DNA of 64,000 nt from Nocardioides mangrovicus (GCF_003674065.1 NZ_RDBE01000010.1:930809-994808), one strand, 5' to 3'; numbered from the stretch's first letter, positions 17,445 through 26,139 are shown. Numbers and translations: made by a program. Notes: generated by a model not told the origin, from the letters alone.

Positions 17445-18263
17445 TCACATCTCCTCGTGGGTGTCGGGGTCGCCGCCGAAGAGCCGGCCCTCGGTGCGTC
17501 CCAGGGCGGTGATGGCGGCGACCTCGTCGTCGCTGAGCTCGAAGCCGTCGAGGTCGAGGTTCTGCCGCTGCCGCTCGGGGGTGGCCGACTTCGGGATGGG
17601 CAGGCTGCCCAGCTGCAGGTGCCAGCGCAGGATCACCTGGCCCGGCGTGACGTCGTGCGACCGGGCGGCGTCGGCCACGGGCGGCTCGTCGAAGGGGGCC
17701 TGCCGCTTGCCCAGCGGGCTCCAGGCCTCGGTCCGGATGCCCAGCTCGGCGTGGGCTGCGCGCAGCTCGACCTGGGGGAAGTAGGGGTGCATCTCGATCT
17801 GGTTGACCGCCGGCGTGACCCCGCTGGCCTCGATGATGCGCGCCAGGTGGGCGGCGGTGAAGTTCGAGACGCCGATGGAGCGCACCTCGCCCGCCGCCTG
17901 GGCGTCGACCAGCGCCTGCCAGGCCTCGACGTACCGGCCGACGCTCGGGTTGGGCCAGTGGATGAGGTGCAGGTCGGTCCGCTCGACGCCGAGCCGCTCG
18001 AGCGAGCCGCGGATCGAGGCGCGGGCGTCGTCGTAGGCGTGGTGGCGCCCGGGGATCTTGGTGGTCACCAGGATCTCCTCGCGCGGCACGCCGCTGGCCC
18101 GCATCGCCTCGCCGACGACCTCCTCGTTCTCGTAGTTGACCGCGGAGTCCAGCAGCCGGTAGCCCACCTGCAGCGCGGAGACGATCTCGTCGGCGCTCTT
18201 CAGCGGGTACGTGCCGAAGCCGACGTCGGGAAGGGAGGTGCCGTCGTTGAGGGAGTAGGTCAC
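17445..18263 (-). CDS. Aldo/keto reductase
   Basis: 272 residues, an NADPH-dependent TIM-barrel reductase. The tetrad is D39, Y44 ('DSAVNYENEE'), K69 ('VTTKIPG') and H102 ('LIHWPNP'). The C-terminal cofactor loop is 'PIPKSATPERQRQNLDL'. It resembles the 2,5-diketo-D-gluconate reductase group. The GTG at 18263 follows TACGTT by six bases, so it is probably leaderless. It converges with the esterase gene, with nine bases between stops. Confidence 0.94.
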   Translation of the reverse strand: MTYSLNDGTSLPDVGFGTYPLKSADEIVSALQVGYRLLDSAVNYENEEVVGEAMRASGVPREEILVTTKIPGRHHAYDDARASIRGSLERLGVERTDLHLIHWPNPSVGRYVEAWQALVDAQAAGEVRSIGVSNFTAAHLARIIEASGVTPAVNQIEMHPYFPQVELRAAHAELGIRTEAWSPLGKRQAPFDEPPVADAARSHDVTPGQVILRWHLQLGSLPIPKSATPERQRQNLDLDGFELSDDEVAAITALGRTEGRLFGGDPDTHEEM

Positions 18264-18339
18264 CGGGCCAACGTAGCGATGAGTTCGCAGGCGAGCCGAG
18301 GTCGGTCGAGGTGAGAGCACCCGATGCGAAGGAGCGACG

Positions 18340-18888
18340 ATGCGACCCCTCGTGGTCACGCAGAACATGTCCCTGGACGGCTCGATCGAGTTCCTGGGGG
18401 ACTGGTTCGACCCCAGCGACTCCGATGAGCAGCTGGCGGCGCAGATGCGTGAGTTCACCGCGCGCGAGGAGGCGATGCTGTTGGGCCGGCAGACCTTCGA
18501 GGACTTCCGCGGCTACTGGCCGCAGCAGACCGACGACACCACCGGCACCGCCGAGGCCCTCGACCGGGTGCAGAAGTACGTCGTGTCGGCGACGCTGGGC
18601 GACCCGGAGTGGCAGAACTCGACGGTCCTCGGCGCCGACTGGCTCGAACGGGTGCGCGAGCTCAAGGCCGGCGGTGACGGTGAGATCTGCCTGACCGGGA
18701 GCATCCGGCTGTGTCACGCGGTGCTCGAGGCCGGTCTGGTCGACGAGATCCGGCTGGTGATCTACCCGGTCGTGCAGGGTCGCGGCCGCCGGCTGTTCCC
18801 CGACGGCTACGAGACCTCAGCCCTGCGACCGCTGGAGTCGCGCGTCTTCGACAACGGGGTCGTCCTGCTGCGCCACGCGGTCGGCTGA
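18340..18888 (+). CDS. RibD C-terminal/dihydrofolate-reductase-fold protein
   Basis: 182 residues with the DHFR-fold RibD-C pattern: an N-terminal 'VVTQNMSLDGSIEF', 'LLGRQTFEDFRGYWP', then 'ICLTGSIRLCHAVLEAGLVDEIRLVIYPVVQGRGRRLFP' in parts. A good ribosome site (AAGGAG) precedes the ATG. Such stand-alone proteins are NADPH-binding reductases of unknown substrate, distinct from true DHFR and from riboflavin RibD. Its last 72 bases are antisense to the 3' end of the next gene. Confidence 0.9.
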   Translation: MRPLVVTQNMSLDGSIEFLGDWFDPSDSDEQLAAQMREFTAREEAMLLGRQTFEDFRGYWPQQTDDTTGTAEALDRVQKYVVSATLGDPEWQNSTVLGADWLERVRELKAGGDGEICLTGSIRLCHAVLEAGLVDEIRLVIYPVVQGRGRRLFPDGYETSALRPLESRVFDNGVVLLRHAVG

Positions 18889-20217
18889 CCGCGCCGGCCA
18901 GGCCGCCGCCGCGGCCATCGGCACGAAGGGCAGCAGCGGCAGGCTGTAGCGCCAGATGAACTCCAGGCTGAGGATCGGCAGCAGCGTGAGACCCACGCCG
19001 AGCGCCAGCGTCAGCAGCACCAGCGGCACGTTGCGGCGCCGGCGCACCAGGCCGGCCAGGGCGGTCAGCACCAAGGCGCCGACCAGCGGGCCCCACAGGT
19101 AGACCACGTGCTGGTAGCCGGCCATGACGTCGGCGACGGGCTGGCGCGGTCGCAGTTGTGGCGCCCCGTGGTCGGTGTAGGCCTGGCGGGAGCGGGCGCT
19201 GAGGTCGTGATGGGCGTAGGTCGAGAGCAGCCACTTGTGGGCGGTGTCGTACTCGTAGGCGTCGCCGCGCGTCGGTGAGAGGAGCAGTGCGGCGTCGCGC
19301 AGCACGGTGCGGGCGTAGTCGCCGGGCTGGGCGCGGATGGCTCGCAGCGCGAAGTCGCGGAACACCTGGTCGCGCGTCATGCCCGCCGGCACCTCGATCC
19401 CGGCGTAGGCGTCGGGGCTGTGCCATCCGTAGTCGGTCGGGTCGAGCCGCTGGCCCAGCGGCTCGTCGGGGCACAGGGTGCGCTCGTAGGTGGGCAGGTC
19501 CGTGAGCTGTCTGCAGTCCACGAACGTCGTGGTGCGCATGTAGAGCGAGCGACCCGAGACCTCCGAGATCGCCCACCGGTCGTGGTAGGCGTGGAACCAC
19601 GTCGCGTACCCGGCCAGCGGCGCCACGAACGCCACCACCAGCACCGCCGAGGTGAGCAGTCGGCGCCGCCAGCCCGCGGCGGCCAATAGGCAGAAGAGCA
19701 CGGCCGCGAGCACGGTCGGCTCGCCGGCCACGCGCACCACCGTCGCCAGCCCCAGCAGCAGCCCCGCGGCGGCCGCCGCGCCCGGCCCCGGTCGTCGCCG
19801 ACGTGCGAGCACCGCCACCGCGAGCACCAGCACGAAGACGAAGACGGTGTCGCTGAGCACCGACTGCTCCAGGGCCAGCTGCATGCCGTCGAGGAGAACC
19901 GGTAGGGCGGCCAGCGTCGCCGTGCGCGCGCTGACCTCCCATCGCCGCAGCACCGCGTAGACCAGGACGCCCTCGATCAGGCCCAGTACGTGCTGCAGCA
20001 GCACCACCAGCACGATCGGCGAGGCCAACCGGGAGAGCGCCTCGAGCACGGCGCTGTAGCCCACGGGCCGCGCGAGCCACGGCAGGCCGTAGTCGAGCCA
20101 GCCCAGGTAGGTCGGGCCGTCGCTGAAGACCAGGCCGGGCCAGAAGCCGATCGTCACGAGCACTCGCACGAGCGCCCCGACCAGCAGGGCCACGAGGAAG
20201 AGCCGGTGCCGGCGCAC
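18817..20217 (-). CDS. Polytopic membrane protein, putative GT-C-type glycosyltransferase (paralogue 1)
   Basis: 466 residues with about ten membrane helices. The first external loop 'FSDGPTYLGWLDYG' resembles the acidic first-loop motif of lipid-sugar-dependent GT-C enzymes. A large external domain has 'MRTTTFVDC', 'YERTLCPDEP' and 'YGWHSPDAY'. It is clearly paralogous to the gene at 21444-22871. The GTG at 20217 lies six bases after TACGGT, so it is probably leaderless. The frame overlaps the RibD-C gene by 72 bases tail to tail, and that C-terminal stretch is hydrophilic and may be unimportant. Context (GtrA, GT2, methyltransferase, epimerases) suggests surface glycan assembly. The function is inferred. 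Confidence 0.75.
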   Translation of the reverse strand: MRRHRLFLVALLVGALVRVLVTIGFWPGLVFSDGPTYLGWLDYGLPWLARPVGYSAVLEALSRLASPIVLVVLLQHVLGLIEGVLVYAVLRRWEVSARTATLAALPVLLDGMQLALEQSVLSDTVFVFVLVLAVAVLARRRRPGPGAAAAAGLLLGLATVVRVAGEPTVLAAVLFCLLAAAGWRRRLLTSAVLVVAFVAPLAGYATWFHAYHDRWAISEVSGRSLYMRTTTFVDCRQLTDLPTYERTLCPDEPLGQRLDPTDYGWHSPDAYAGIEVPAGMTRDQVFRDFALRAIRAQPGDYARTVLRDAALLLSPTRGDAYEYDTAHKWLLSTYAHHDLSARSRQAYTDHGAPQLRPRQPVADVMAGYQHVVYLWGPLVGALVLTALAGLVRRRRNVPLVLLTLALGVGLTLLPILSLEFIWRYSLPLLPFVPMAAAAAWPARSADRVAQQDDPVVEDARLQRSQG

Positions 20218-20223
20218 GTCTGC

Positions 20224-20246
20224 ACCGTAACCGGCTTCCCTAGGCT
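20224..20246. promoter_or_regulatory. Divergent leaderless promoters
   Basis: In the 36-bp gap between the membrane protein (GTG 20217, minus) and GtrA (GTG 20254, plus) lie TACGGT on the minus strand (20224-20229) and TAGGCT on the plus strand (20241-20246). They are six and seven bases before the respective starts. This leaves no room for leaders or ribosome sites. Confidence 0.5.
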
Positions 20247-20253
20247 GGGCCTC

Positions 20254-20685
20254 GTGCTGCGCAAGCTCCTCACCTACGCGGGCGGCTCCCTGGTCGCCAC
20301 CGGGTGCAGCGCGCTCGCGCTGGCGCTGTTCTACGGCGTGCTGCACCTCTCACCGGGATTCTCCTCGGTGCTGGCCTGGCTGGCCGGCGCGGTGCCCAAC
20401 TACTGGCTCAACCGCGCCTGGACCTGGCAGCGGCGCGACCGCCCCGACGTCCGGCGCGAGGTGGTGCCCTACGTCGTCATCGTGCTGCTCACGCTCGCTC
20501 TCTCGGCGCTGTGCACCCACGTTGCCGACTCCTGGCTGCGGGCGCACGGCACATCGGCCGCCGCGCGGGTGGGGCTGGTCGACGTCGTGTTCGTGGCGGT
20601 GTTCGTCGTGATGTCGCTGCTGCGCTTCGTGCTGCTGGACCGGCTGTTCTCCCGCTTGCCCGGGCAGGAGAAGGTGTCGGCATGA
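20254..20685 (+). CDS. GtrA family membrane protein
   Basis: 143 residues, four membrane helices, with the GtrA signature 'VPNYWLNRAWTWQRRDRPDVRREVVPYVV' seen in two adjoining blocks (residues about 48-75). GtrA-type proteins are thought to flip or present polyprenyl-phosphate sugars made by GT2 enzymes, and one is encoded at 22874-24019. The GTG start is leaderless-like (TAGGCT seven bases before). The stop overlaps the methyltransferase start (ATGA). Confidence 0.9.
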   Translation: MLRKLLTYAGGSLVATGCSALALALFYGVLHLSPGFSSVLAWLAGAVPNYWLNRAWTWQRRDRPDVRREVVPYVVIVLLTLALSALCTHVADSWLRAHGTSAAARVGLVDVVFVAVFVVMSLLRFVLLDRLFSRLPGQEKVSA

Positions 20686-21395
20686 GCGCGTTCGAGCAGG
20701 CCACCGGCCGGTCGCTGGAGGACCCCTCCGGCGCCAACCAGGTGCGCTACCGCGCCTTCCAGCTCTCGCTCATCGCGCCGCACGTGGGGTCCTCGCTGCT
20801 CGAGGTCGGCTCGGGGCTCGGCGAGTTCGCCTCCCAGTTCGCGGGCCGCGGGCTGGAGCGCCACGTCGTCACCGACGTCGACGCCGGTGCCGTCGCCTCG
20901 ATGGCCGACCGGTTCGCCGAGCGCCCCGAGGTCACCGCGCGCGTGCTCGACCTCGCCGCCGCGCTGCCCGAGGACCTGACCGTGAGCACCGCCCTGGCCA
21001 TCAACGTCCTCGAGCACATCGAGGACGACGCCGGCGCCCTGCGGCGACTGGCCACCCTGGTCGAGCCCGGCGGGACGGTGGTGATGTGGGTGCCCGGCTA
21101 CGAGCGGCTCTACGGCGACTTCGACCGCGCCGTCGGTCACGTGCGCCGCTACACCCCCACCACCCTGCGCGCCGCCTTCGTCGGCGCGGGCCTCGACCCG
21201 GTCGACGTCCGCCCGGTCAACTTCCTCGGCGCCTTCGCCTGGTACGCCGCCGTCCGCCGCGGCGGCGTCGGCGCCCCCAACCCCCGCCTGGTGCGGATCT
21301 ACGACCGGTTCGTGGTGCCGGTGACCCGCGGCATCGAGCGGGTCGTCACCCCGCCGTTCGGGCAGTCGGTGCTCGGGGTGGCGCGGGTGCCGTGA
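20682..21395 (+). CDS. Class I SAM-dependent methyltransferase
   Basis: 237 residues. Motif I is 'LLEVGSGLGEFASQFA' (about 40-55), the acidic post-I segment is 'HVVTDVDAGAV', and motif IV is 'ALAINVLEHIEDD'. The C-terminal third ('FLGAFAWYAAVRRGGV', 'RIYDRFVVPVTRGIERV') matches methyltransferases found beside GtrA and GT2 genes. It is coupled to gtrA by a four-base overlap. It probably modifies a lipid-linked sugar or lipid intermediate. The substrate is not readable. Confidence 0.88.
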   Translation: MSAFEQATGRSLEDPSGANQVRYRAFQLSLIAPHVGSSLLEVGSGLGEFASQFAGRGLERHVVTDVDAGAVASMADRFAERPEVTARVLDLAAALPEDLTVSTALAINVLEHIEDDAGALRRLATLVEPGGTVVMWVPGYERLYGDFDRAVGHVRRYTPTTLRAAFVGAGLDPVDVRPVNFLGAFAWYAAVRRGGVGAPNPRLVRIYDRFVVPVTRGIERVVTPPFGQSVLGVARVP

Positions 21396-21401
21396 GCGGC
21401 G

Positions 21402-21431
21402 GGGGTTTTGCCGGGCACCCGGCAAAACCCC
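21402..21431. terminator. Strong palindrome between convergent genes
   Basis: GGGGTTTTGCCGGG and CCCGGCAAAACCCC are perfect 14-bp arms with a 2-base centre. They lie between the 3' ends of the methyltransferase (21395) and the second membrane protein (21444). It is probably a two-way terminator, though without a T-run. Confidence 0.6.
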
Positions 21432-21443
21432 GGGAAATCGGCC

Positions 21444-22871
21444 TCAGAAACGGTCGCTGGGACGAGTTTCGGTAGCTCGCCGTCCGATTCGCCGGGCCTC
21501 GTCCGGTCGTGGGCGACCCGCCAGCCGGGCCCAGGCCAGCGCCGCGGCCATGGGGACCAGCACGAAGGCGGGGAGCACGTAGCGCCAGGTGAACTGGGCC
21601 GTCACGTCGGGGATCACCACCAGGCCCATCCCGAGGGCGGCGAGGACGAAGCCCAGCGAGCGGCCCACGCCGGGGTTGCGCGACCACCGGCTCGGCCACA
21701 GCGTCGCGATCGCGACCAGCGCCAGCAGGGCCAGCAGCACCGGGCCGGGCAGGTAGACCCAGCCGCCGTAGGTCCACAAGAAGCCCGACCACGGCTGCTT
21801 CGCCGTCAGCAGTCGGCCGCCGTGCTCGCGGTAGGCGGGGCCGGTGTAGTCGGTGGGCAGCCACGCCCGGTAGCCGTCGAACATCCACTTGCGCGAGGTG
21901 GAGTACTCGTAGTCGTCCCACCGGTGCCAGGCAAACGTCATCTTCACGTCGCGCCACACGATGGCCCGGTACGTCTGCGGCTGAGCGGCGATCGCGCGGC
22001 GGGCGAAGTCACCGAACACCTGGTTCAGCGTCATGCCCTTCGGCGGCTCCAGGCCGTGGGTGTTGTCGGGGTCGTGCCAGCCGTAGAAGGTCGGGTCGTA
22101 GCGCTGCCCGACCGGGGTCGTCGGGCACAGTCGCTGCTCGTACTCGGGCACCACGAACCGCGAGCAGTCGACGAACCCGGTCGTGCGCATGTACTTCGCC
22201 CGGCCGCCGGACTCCGAGAGCGCGTAGACGCCGTGAACCGAGTGGTACCAGGCGGCGTAGCCCAGCAGCGGCACCACGAAGGCCACGCACACCGCGAGCG
22301 TGGTCAACAGCTTCATCCGCCAGCCGGCCGCCAGCACGAGGCACAGCACGACCGCACCGAGGATCACCGGACCGCCGGCGATCTTCGTCAGCGCCGCGGC
22401 GCCCAGCGCCAGCCCGGCCAGCGCCGCGGCCGGTACACGTGGCGAGCGGCGCCAGGCCAGGATGGCGACGGCCACGAGCAGCAGCAGGTCGAAGACCACG
22501 TCGGCCAGCACCGAGTGCTCGAGCACCAGCTGCATCCCGTCGAAGAGCACCGGCAGCACGCCGAGGGTCGCCACGACCGGCCCGACGCCCCACCGGCGCA
22601 GCAACGCGTAGCCGATCACGGCGGTCAGCAGGCCCAGCACGTGCTGGACGACGGCGACGAACCACACCTGGTCGGTGACCCACAGCAGCACCTTGAGCAC
22701 CACGGCGTAGCCCACCACCCGCTCCTGGGAGGGTGCCAGATGCTCGGAGAGGTCCAGGTACGTCGGTCCGTCGCTGTAGACGAAGGCCGGGAAGAACCCC
22801 AGCATCACCACCACGCGGACGGCGATCCCCAGCAGCACCGCGACGCCGAACACCCCATGACGCCGGACCAC
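21444..22871 (-). CDS. Polytopic membrane protein, putative GT-C-type glycosyltransferase (paralogue 2)
   Basis: 475 residues, paralogue of the 18817-20217 protein. It has the same 'YSDGPTYLDL' first loop, 'KYMRTTGFVDC', 'YEQRLCPTTP', 'YGWHDPDN' and 'YEYSTSRKWMFDGY' segments, and a matching order of about ten membrane helices. The GTG at 22871 follows two bases after the stop of the GT2 gene, so it is the last gene of a four-gene unit (sqdB-like, epimerase, GT2, this). The same frame stays open upstream through the GT2 gene, but that is a shadow. Its likely role is transfer of a lipid-linked sugar outside the membrane. Confidence 0.78.
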   Translation of the reverse strand: MVRRHGVFGVAVLLGIAVRVVVMLGFFPAFVYSDGPTYLDLSEHLAPSQERVVGYAVVLKVLLWVTDQVWFVAVVQHVLGLLTAVIGYALLRRWGVGPVVATLGVLPVLFDGMQLVLEHSVLADVVFDLLLLVAVAILAWRRSPRVPAAALAGLALGAAALTKIAGGPVILGAVVLCLVLAAGWRMKLLTTLAVCVAFVVPLLGYAAWYHSVHGVYALSESGGRAKYMRTTGFVDCSRFVVPEYEQRLCPTTPVGQRYDPTFYGWHDPDNTHGLEPPKGMTLNQVFGDFARRAIAAQPQTYRAIVWRDVKMTFAWHRWDDYEYSTSRKWMFDGYRAWLPTDYTGPAYREHGGRLLTAKQPWSGFLWTYGGWVYLPGPVLLALLALVAIATLWPSRWSRNPGVGRSLGFVLAALGMGLVVIPDVTAQFTWRYVLPAFVLVPMAAALAWARLAGRPRPDEARRIGRRATETRPSDRF

Positions 22872-22873
22872 GG

Positions 22874-24019
22874 TCAGGACTCTCCCACGGGACGCGGGCA
22901 GCCCTCCCGCCACCAGGTGCCCAGCACGACCCCGGCGTAGCGACGCCCGTAGACCAGGTTGCGGCCCTTCTTCGTGGTGCCGGCGCTGCGCGCGTGCATC
23001 GTGCCGGGCACCTCCAGCACCCGGAAGCCGTGGGAGATGGTGCCGATCAAGAGCTCCGAGGACTGGTATTGCGGCTGGTTCAGCGTCACGGCCGCGGTCA
23101 CCTCGGCCCGCATCGCCCGCAGCCCGAAGGAGGTGTCGGTGAGCCAGCGCCCGGTGAGCAGGCTGACGATGCCGGCGAAGACGTAGACGCCGAGCCGGCG
23201 GAGCCGGTCCTGCACCGGCTGGTGGCCCAGCCGCCGCGAGCCGGTGACGAAGTCGGCCCGGTCGTCCAGGATCGGCTGCAGCACGGCCGGCATGTCGGCC
23301 ACGTCGTACTGGCCGTCGGCGTCGGTGGTGATGACGTAGGACGCGCCGTGCTCGCGCGCCACCCGGTAGCCCAGTCGCAGCGCGGCGCCCTGACCGCGGT
23401 TGGTGCCGCAGCGGACGACGTGCACGCCGGCGTCCTCGGCCACCTCCGCGGTGCGGTCGGGGCTGCCGTCGTCGACCACGACCACGCTGGTGGCCAGTCC
23501 GCAGACCTCCCGCGGCAGCACCGGCAGCACCCCCGGCAGTCCGTGCTCCTCCGCGTAGGCGGCGATCACGATGGCCACCGGCGCCAGCGCCGGGGTCTCG
23601 TAGCGCGCGTCGAACTCCGCCAGCGCCGCGCGGTCGACGTCGTCCTCCTGGAGCCGCAGCGTGGCTCGACCACGGCGACCGCGCAGCAACGCGGTGAGCC
23701 CGAAGGCGCCGGCAACGGGCCACCAGAGCACCGCGAGAGGGAGGTCGAGCGCGGCGCCGGCGATGCCCGCCAGCACGAGGACCCCGCCCAGGTTGTGAAG
23801 CGCGGCGGCCTGTCTGGCTCGCCCCACTCTCGCCGCCGCCAGAACGGCCAGAGCCACGGCCGCCCACTCCCACGTCGGCTCCCGGTCGGCCAGCGCCGGC
23901 ACCAGGAGCACGAGCACGCTGGGCACGGCGCTGAGCACGACCAGCCATCGCCACACGCCGAGACGGAGGCCGAGGTACACGGCACCGATCGCCGTCACCG
24001 CCGCCAGCGCCTGCGTCAC
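22874..24019 (-). CDS. Glycosyltransferase family 2 with N-terminal membrane segments
   Basis: 381 residues with a GTG start. The first ~110 residues carry four hydrophobic segments. The GT2 (GT-A fold) domain begins near 145: 'VAIVIAAYAEEHGLPGVLP', 'SVVVVDDGSPDRTAEVAED', 'TNRGQGAALRLGY' and 'ITTDADGQYDVADM' (DxD), as in dolichyl/polyprenyl-phosphate sugar synthases. The C-terminal 'TMHARSAGTTKKGRNLVYG' is also typical. It overlaps the epimerase gene by four bases. Together with GtrA and the GT-C-like proteins this suggests polyprenyl-phosphate-sugar-dependent glycosylation. Confidence 0.92.
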   Translation of the reverse strand: MTQALAAVTAIGAVYLGLRLGVWRWLVVLSAVPSVLVLLVPALADREPTWEWAAVALAVLAAARVGRARQAAALHNLGGVLVLAGIAGAALDLPLAVLWWPVAGAFGLTALLRGRRGRATLRLQEDDVDRAALAEFDARYETPALAPVAIVIAAYAEEHGLPGVLPVLPREVCGLATSVVVVDDGSPDRTAEVAEDAGVHVVRCGTNRGQGAALRLGYRVAREHGASYVITTDADGQYDVADMPAVLQPILDDRADFVTGSRRLGHQPVQDRLRRLGVYVFAGIVSLLTGRWLTDTSFGLRAMRAEVTAAVTLNQPQYQSSELLIGTISHGFRVLEVPGTMHARSAGTTKKGRNLVYGRRYAGVVLGTWWREGCPRPVGES

Positions 24020-24882
24020 GGGGCGAAGTCCGCCCAGGCCTCCCGCATGCCCTCGTCGAGGTCCACCTGCGCGGTCCAGCCCCGCGAGGCCGCCAGCGAG
24101 GCGTCGACGACGACCGCGGGCATCTCACCCGGCTTGGGCGGGACGTGCGTGGCGGGGATCTCGCGACCCGACGCGCGGCGGGCGGCGTCGGCGATGTCGA
24201 GCACCGAGTACGACGCGCCGCTGCCGACGATCACCGGGCCGCTGGGCCAGCCGGTGACGGCCAGTGTCATCGCGCGGGCGATGTCGCGCACGTGCACGAG
24301 GTCGCGCACCTGGGTGCCGTCGCCGTAGATCTCGACACCACTGCCGGCCGCCGCCGCCTTGAGCAGCCGCGGCACGAAGGAGTCCTTGTGCTGCATGCCG
24401 GGACCGTAGACGTTGGAGAAGCGCAGCGCCGGCGTGCGCAGGCCGTAGGCGCCCGAGTAGCCCGCCATCAGCATCTCGCCGGCGGCCTTCGTCGCGCCGT
24501 ACGGCGTGAGCGGCGCGAGTGGCAGGTCCTCGGTGATGACGCCGCTCACCGCGCCGACGACGGCGTTGGTGGAGGCCAGGGCGAACGTGCCGACGCCGCG
24601 CTCACGGCACAGCTCGAGCAGTGCGGCGGTGAGGTCGACGTTGGTGCGGTGCACGAACGCCGGTCGCTCCATCGACCCCAGCACCGACGTCTCGGCCGCG
24701 AGGTGCACGACGCCGTCGAGGTCGGGCGTGACCGCCGCCTCGCGCACCGCGGGCTCGAGCAGGTCACCGGTGATGTCGGACGGCTCGAGGTCGGCGACGA
24801 CCACCTCGTGGCCGTCCGCGCGCAACGTCGCCACCACGTGGTGCCCGACGAAGCCGGCACCACCCGTGACCAGCAGCCTCAC
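24016..24882 (-). CDS. NAD-dependent sugar epimerase/dehydratase (extended SDR)
   Basis: 288 residues. The cofactor motif 'LLVTGGAGFVGHHVV' is at residues 3-17. The catalytic Tyr/Lys lie in 'PYGATKAAGE', with 'ALASTNAVVGAVSG' before them, and 'LRFSNVYGPGM' and 'VRDLVHVRDIARA' follow the UDP-glucose epimerase pattern. The GTG start overlaps the SqdB-like stop (GTGA, 24879-24882). It probably makes a nucleotide sugar for the glycosyltransferase encoded next. The exact sugar is uncertain. Confidence 0.9.
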   Translation of the reverse strand: MRLLVTGGAGFVGHHVVATLRADGHEVVVADLEPSDITGDLLEPAVREAAVTPDLDGVVHLAAETSVLGSMERPAFVHRTNVDLTAALLELCRERGVGTFALASTNAVVGAVSGVITEDLPLAPLTPYGATKAAGEMLMAGYSGAYGLRTPALRFSNVYGPGMQHKDSFVPRLLKAAAAGSGVEIYGDGTQVRDLVHVRDIARAMTLAVTGWPSGPVIVGSGASYSVLDIADAARRASGREIPATHVPPKPGEMPAVVVDASLAASRGWTAQVDLDEGMREAWADFAP

Positions 24883-26045
24883 CGGGGCGCGGCGTTGGCC
24901 GAGGTGCGCCAGTTGATGCCGGAGGCGGCGAGCAGGTCGGTGTTCACCCGGCCCCGGTGCTGCTCGATGACGCCGTACATCTGCTCCAGCAGCGTGTCGC
25001 CGAGGTAGTGGGGCTGCAGGCCCAGCGACTCCAGCGCGGTGTGGACGAACTTGTAGTAGTGGTCCTCGATCTCCACCCGCGGGTTGTCCACGTGCTCGAT
25101 CTCGGCGCCACCGGGGAAGGAGTTGGCCACCAGCTTGGCCAGCTCGTCGAGGCTGAACTGCTCGGTGGCCTGGTTGAAGACCCGGAACTCCCCGGCGTCG
25201 GCCGGGTTCTCGCACGCGATCTCGATGCAGCGCACGGTGTCGCGGATGTCGAGGTAGGCGCGGGTCTGGGTGCCGTTGCCGTAGACCGAGAGCGGCAGCC
25301 CGAGCACGGCCTGGATGGCGAACCGGTTGAGCACGGTGCCGAACACAGCGTCGTAGTCCAGCCGGGTGGCCAGTCGCGGGTCGAGGACGGTCTGCTCGGT
25401 TTCCTGGCCGTAGACGACGCCCTGGTTCAGGTCGGTGACGCGCAGCCCCCAGATCCGGCAGCCGAACTCCAGGTTGTGGGAGTCGTGGACCTTGGAGAGG
25501 TGGTAGAAGGAGCCGGGCTTCTTCGGGAACAGCACCCGGTCCTTGCGGCCCTTGTGCTCGACCTCGAGCCAGCCCTCCTCGATGTCGATGTTGGGCTGGC
25601 CGTACTCGCCCATTGTGCCGAGCTTGACGATGTGGATGTCGCGGTCGACCTCGCCGACGGCGTACATCAGGTTCAGCGTGCCCACGACGTTGTTGGTCTG
25701 GGTGTAGACCGCGTGCTTGCGGTCGATCATCGAGTAGGGGGCGGCCCGCTGCTCGGCGAAGTGCACCACCGCGTCGGGGCGGAAGCCGCTCACCGCGGCA
25801 TAGCAGAAGTCGGCGTCGCACAGGTCGCCGAACCACAGCTCGATCTCCCGGCCGCTGACCTCGCGCCACGCGCGGACCCGTTCGTGCAGCGACACGATCG
25901 GCACCAGGCTGCCCGAGCCCAGTTCCTCGTCGTACTGCCGGCGTACCGCGTTGTCGAGCACGGCCACGTCGTGACCTTGCGCCGAGAGGTACATGGCGGT
26001 GGGCCACCCCAGGTAGCCGTCCCCGCCCAGCACCATGATCCGCAT
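24879..26045 (-). CDS. SqdB/SQD1-like UDP-sugar synthase
   Basis: 388 residues. It begins 'MRIMVLGGDGYLGWPTAMYLS', the variant GxxGxxG found in UDP-sulfoquinovose synthases rather than ordinary epimerases. Other SqdB-specific blocks are 'EQRAAPYSMIDRKHAVYTQ', 'VKLGTMGEYGQPNIDIEEGW', 'YHLSKVHDSHN' and 'FNQATEQFSLDELA'. The family enzyme makes UDP-sulfoquinovose from UDP-glucose and sulfite. No sulfolipid glycosyltransferase (SqdX-like) is obvious here, so the product may enter a surface glycan through the local GT2/GT-C proteins. It is the first gene of its operon. Confidence 0.85.
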   Translation of the reverse strand: MRIMVLGGDGYLGWPTAMYLSAQGHDVAVLDNAVRRQYDEELGSGSLVPIVSLHERVRAWREVSGREIELWFGDLCDADFCYAAVSGFRPDAVVHFAEQRAAPYSMIDRKHAVYTQTNNVVGTLNLMYAVGEVDRDIHIVKLGTMGEYGQPNIDIEEGWLEVEHKGRKDRVLFPKKPGSFYHLSKVHDSHNLEFGCRIWGLRVTDLNQGVVYGQETEQTVLDPRLATRLDYDAVFGTVLNRFAIQAVLGLPLSVYGNGTQTRAYLDIRDTVRCIEIACENPADAGEFRVFNQATEQFSLDELAKLVANSFPGGAEIEHVDNPRVEIEDHYYKFVHTALESLGLQPHYLGDTLLEQMYGVIEQHRGRVNTDLLAASGINWRTSANAAPR

Positions 26046-26099
26046 GTCGCACCCTTCGTCGCTCGTCTAGTGCCCGACGCTGCGGAGCATAGCCAGGAC

Positions 26100-26113
26100 G
26101 GTTGTCAACAACC
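26100..26113. promoter_or_regulatory. 14-bp palindrome between sqdB-like and acyl-CoA synthetase genes
   Basis: GGTTGT-CA-ACAACC is a perfect dyad in the 94-bp divergent gap, 27 bases before the acyl-CoA synthetase start. This is a typical repressor position. No regulator gene is adjacent. Confidence 0.4.
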
Positions 26114-26139
26114 TGAACAGCGGGTGTGGAGGGCCGTCG

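Noticed and set aside
21444-24128. A possible 894-residue GT2/GT-C fusion
   Set aside because: The membrane protein and the GT2 gene lie in different frames. The long frame upstream of GTG 22871 encodes an Arg/Gly-rich shadow of the GT2 gene.
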